Of a DNA stretch of 24,360 bases, positions 23,873 through 24,360 are shown piece by piece. A program made the position numbers and the translations under genes. Within the stretch, counting starts at the first letter, position 1. Every line of letters starts with the position of its first letter. The notes under the pieces were generated by a model. That model did not search any database and was not told the DNA's origin. It was given only the letters and a program-made list of their open reading frames with translations. Origin of the DNA: an uncultured Collinsella sp. (lineage in GTDB: Bacteria > Actinomycetota > Coriobacteriia > Coriobacteriales > Coriobacteriaceae); contig CALJCO010000078.1 of assembly GCA_938023905.1 (NCBI GenBank), positions 1 to 24,360 on the forward strand, written 5' to 3'.

Positions 23873-24360
23873 CTAGTTAGAGCTGGGCAGCGTGGCCGGA
23901 GCCTCGGCGCCGAGCTTTTTGCCAAAGGCCTCGAGCAGGCGACTCGCCACGAGCGTCAGGATCAGGTAGACCACGAGAGCCACGCAGTAGACCTCCATCT
24001 GGCGGTAGTACACGCCGGCGACGGTGGTGGTGGCGTACATGAGGTCGAACACGCCGATGACCGAGAGCACCGACGAGTCCTTGATGTTGATGATGAGCTC
24101 GTTGGTGAGCGCCGGGATCGCGTTTTTAATGCCCTGGGGGAACACGACCTTGCGCATGGCCTGCCACTGCGACAGACCCAGCGAGCGCGCCGCCTCGGCC
24201 TGGCCGGGATCGATGGACTCGATGCCGCCGCGCAGGACCTCCATCATGTAGGCGGTGGAGTTGAGCGAGATGGTGACGAGGCCGGCGGTGAAGGTACTCC
24301 AGATCTGGTTGGCCTGGGCGGTCTCGAAGCCCATGCCGCGCAGAACGGTAAAGCCCGCGT
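23873..24360 (-). CDS. Polar amino-acid ABC transporter permease, 5' end beyond the window
   Basis: Partial: the frame runs off the right edge, so the N-terminus is missing. The visible 162 or so residues contain several membrane helices and the EAA loop that docks with the ATPase, EAARSLGLSQWQAMRKVVFPQ (about 43-63 of the segment starting at the Met at 24334). They match the HisM/GlnP-type permeases of amino-acid importers. It is directly upstream of its ATPase gene. A substrate-binding protein gene is expected beyond the window. Confidence 0.92.
   Translation of the reverse strand, partial: AGFTVLRGMGFETAQANQIWSTFTAGLVTISLNSTAYMMEVLRGGIESIDPGQAEAARSLGLSQWQAMRKVVFPQGIKNAIPALTNELIINIKDSSVLSVIGVFDLMYATTTVAGVYYRQMEVYCVALVVYLILTLVASRLLEAFGKKLGAEAPATLPSSN

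Noticed and set aside
22069..23880. 603-codon plus-strand open frame opposite the M20 peptidase and ABC ATPase
   Set aside because: It mirrors two well-supported minus-strand genes and spans the gap between them, as GC-rich antisense frames often do.

Overview
The window looks like a chromosomal housekeeping region of a high-GC Gram-positive gut bacterium of the class Coriobacteriia, most like Collinsella. The reasons are overall GC-richness, frequent GTG and TTG starts with strong purine-rich ribosome binding sites, a compact F-type ATP synthase operon next to murA, and a release-factor cluster upstream of it. The genus is inferred from gene content and style; no search was run.

All genes are on the minus strand except pepT. 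In transcriptional order, from high to low coordinates: a polar amino-acid ABC transporter (permease cut by the right edge, then ATPase), an M20 carboxypeptidase-like enzyme, prfA (RF1), prmC (methylates RF1/RF2), a hicA-hicB toxin-antitoxin pair, tsaC (tRNA t6A synthesis), glpK, upp, an atpI-like gene, atpB-E-F-H-A-G-D-C, murA and an LCP cell-wall ligase. The left end holds pepT (plus strand), divergent from a DtxR/MntR-family regulator that forms a tight pair with a homocysteine S-methyltransferase, and a phosphohexomutase. The prfA-prmC-tsaC and upp-atp order is ancestral in many Gram-positives; hicAB and glpK sit within it.

The most notable feature is a two-copy structured element of about 149 bp. 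Copy A (4529-4677) directly abuts the LCP stop codon and copy B (20070-20217) directly abuts the prfA stop codon, in the same orientation. The copies differ by 15 substitutions and one indel. Fourteen of the substitutions form seven compensatory base-pair changes in three stems, while linkers, bulges and most loops are unchanged. This is direct covariation evidence for a conserved folded RNA, or a structured DNA repeat, with a terminator-like core. Copy B lies in a 589-bp gap that separates prfA from its modifying enzyme gene prmC; the rest of that gap is an AT-richer tract without a convincing gene.

Other points of interest are a perfect 9-bp-arm palindrome over the promoter of the DtxR-type regulator, a regulator metal site mixing MntR and DtxR ligands, a roughly 120-residue Ala/Glu-rich insertion in PrmC, a signal-peptide-like N-terminus on ATP synthase subunit b, a strong terminator packed against the murA ribosome binding site, and a cluster of TATATA words at the left end.
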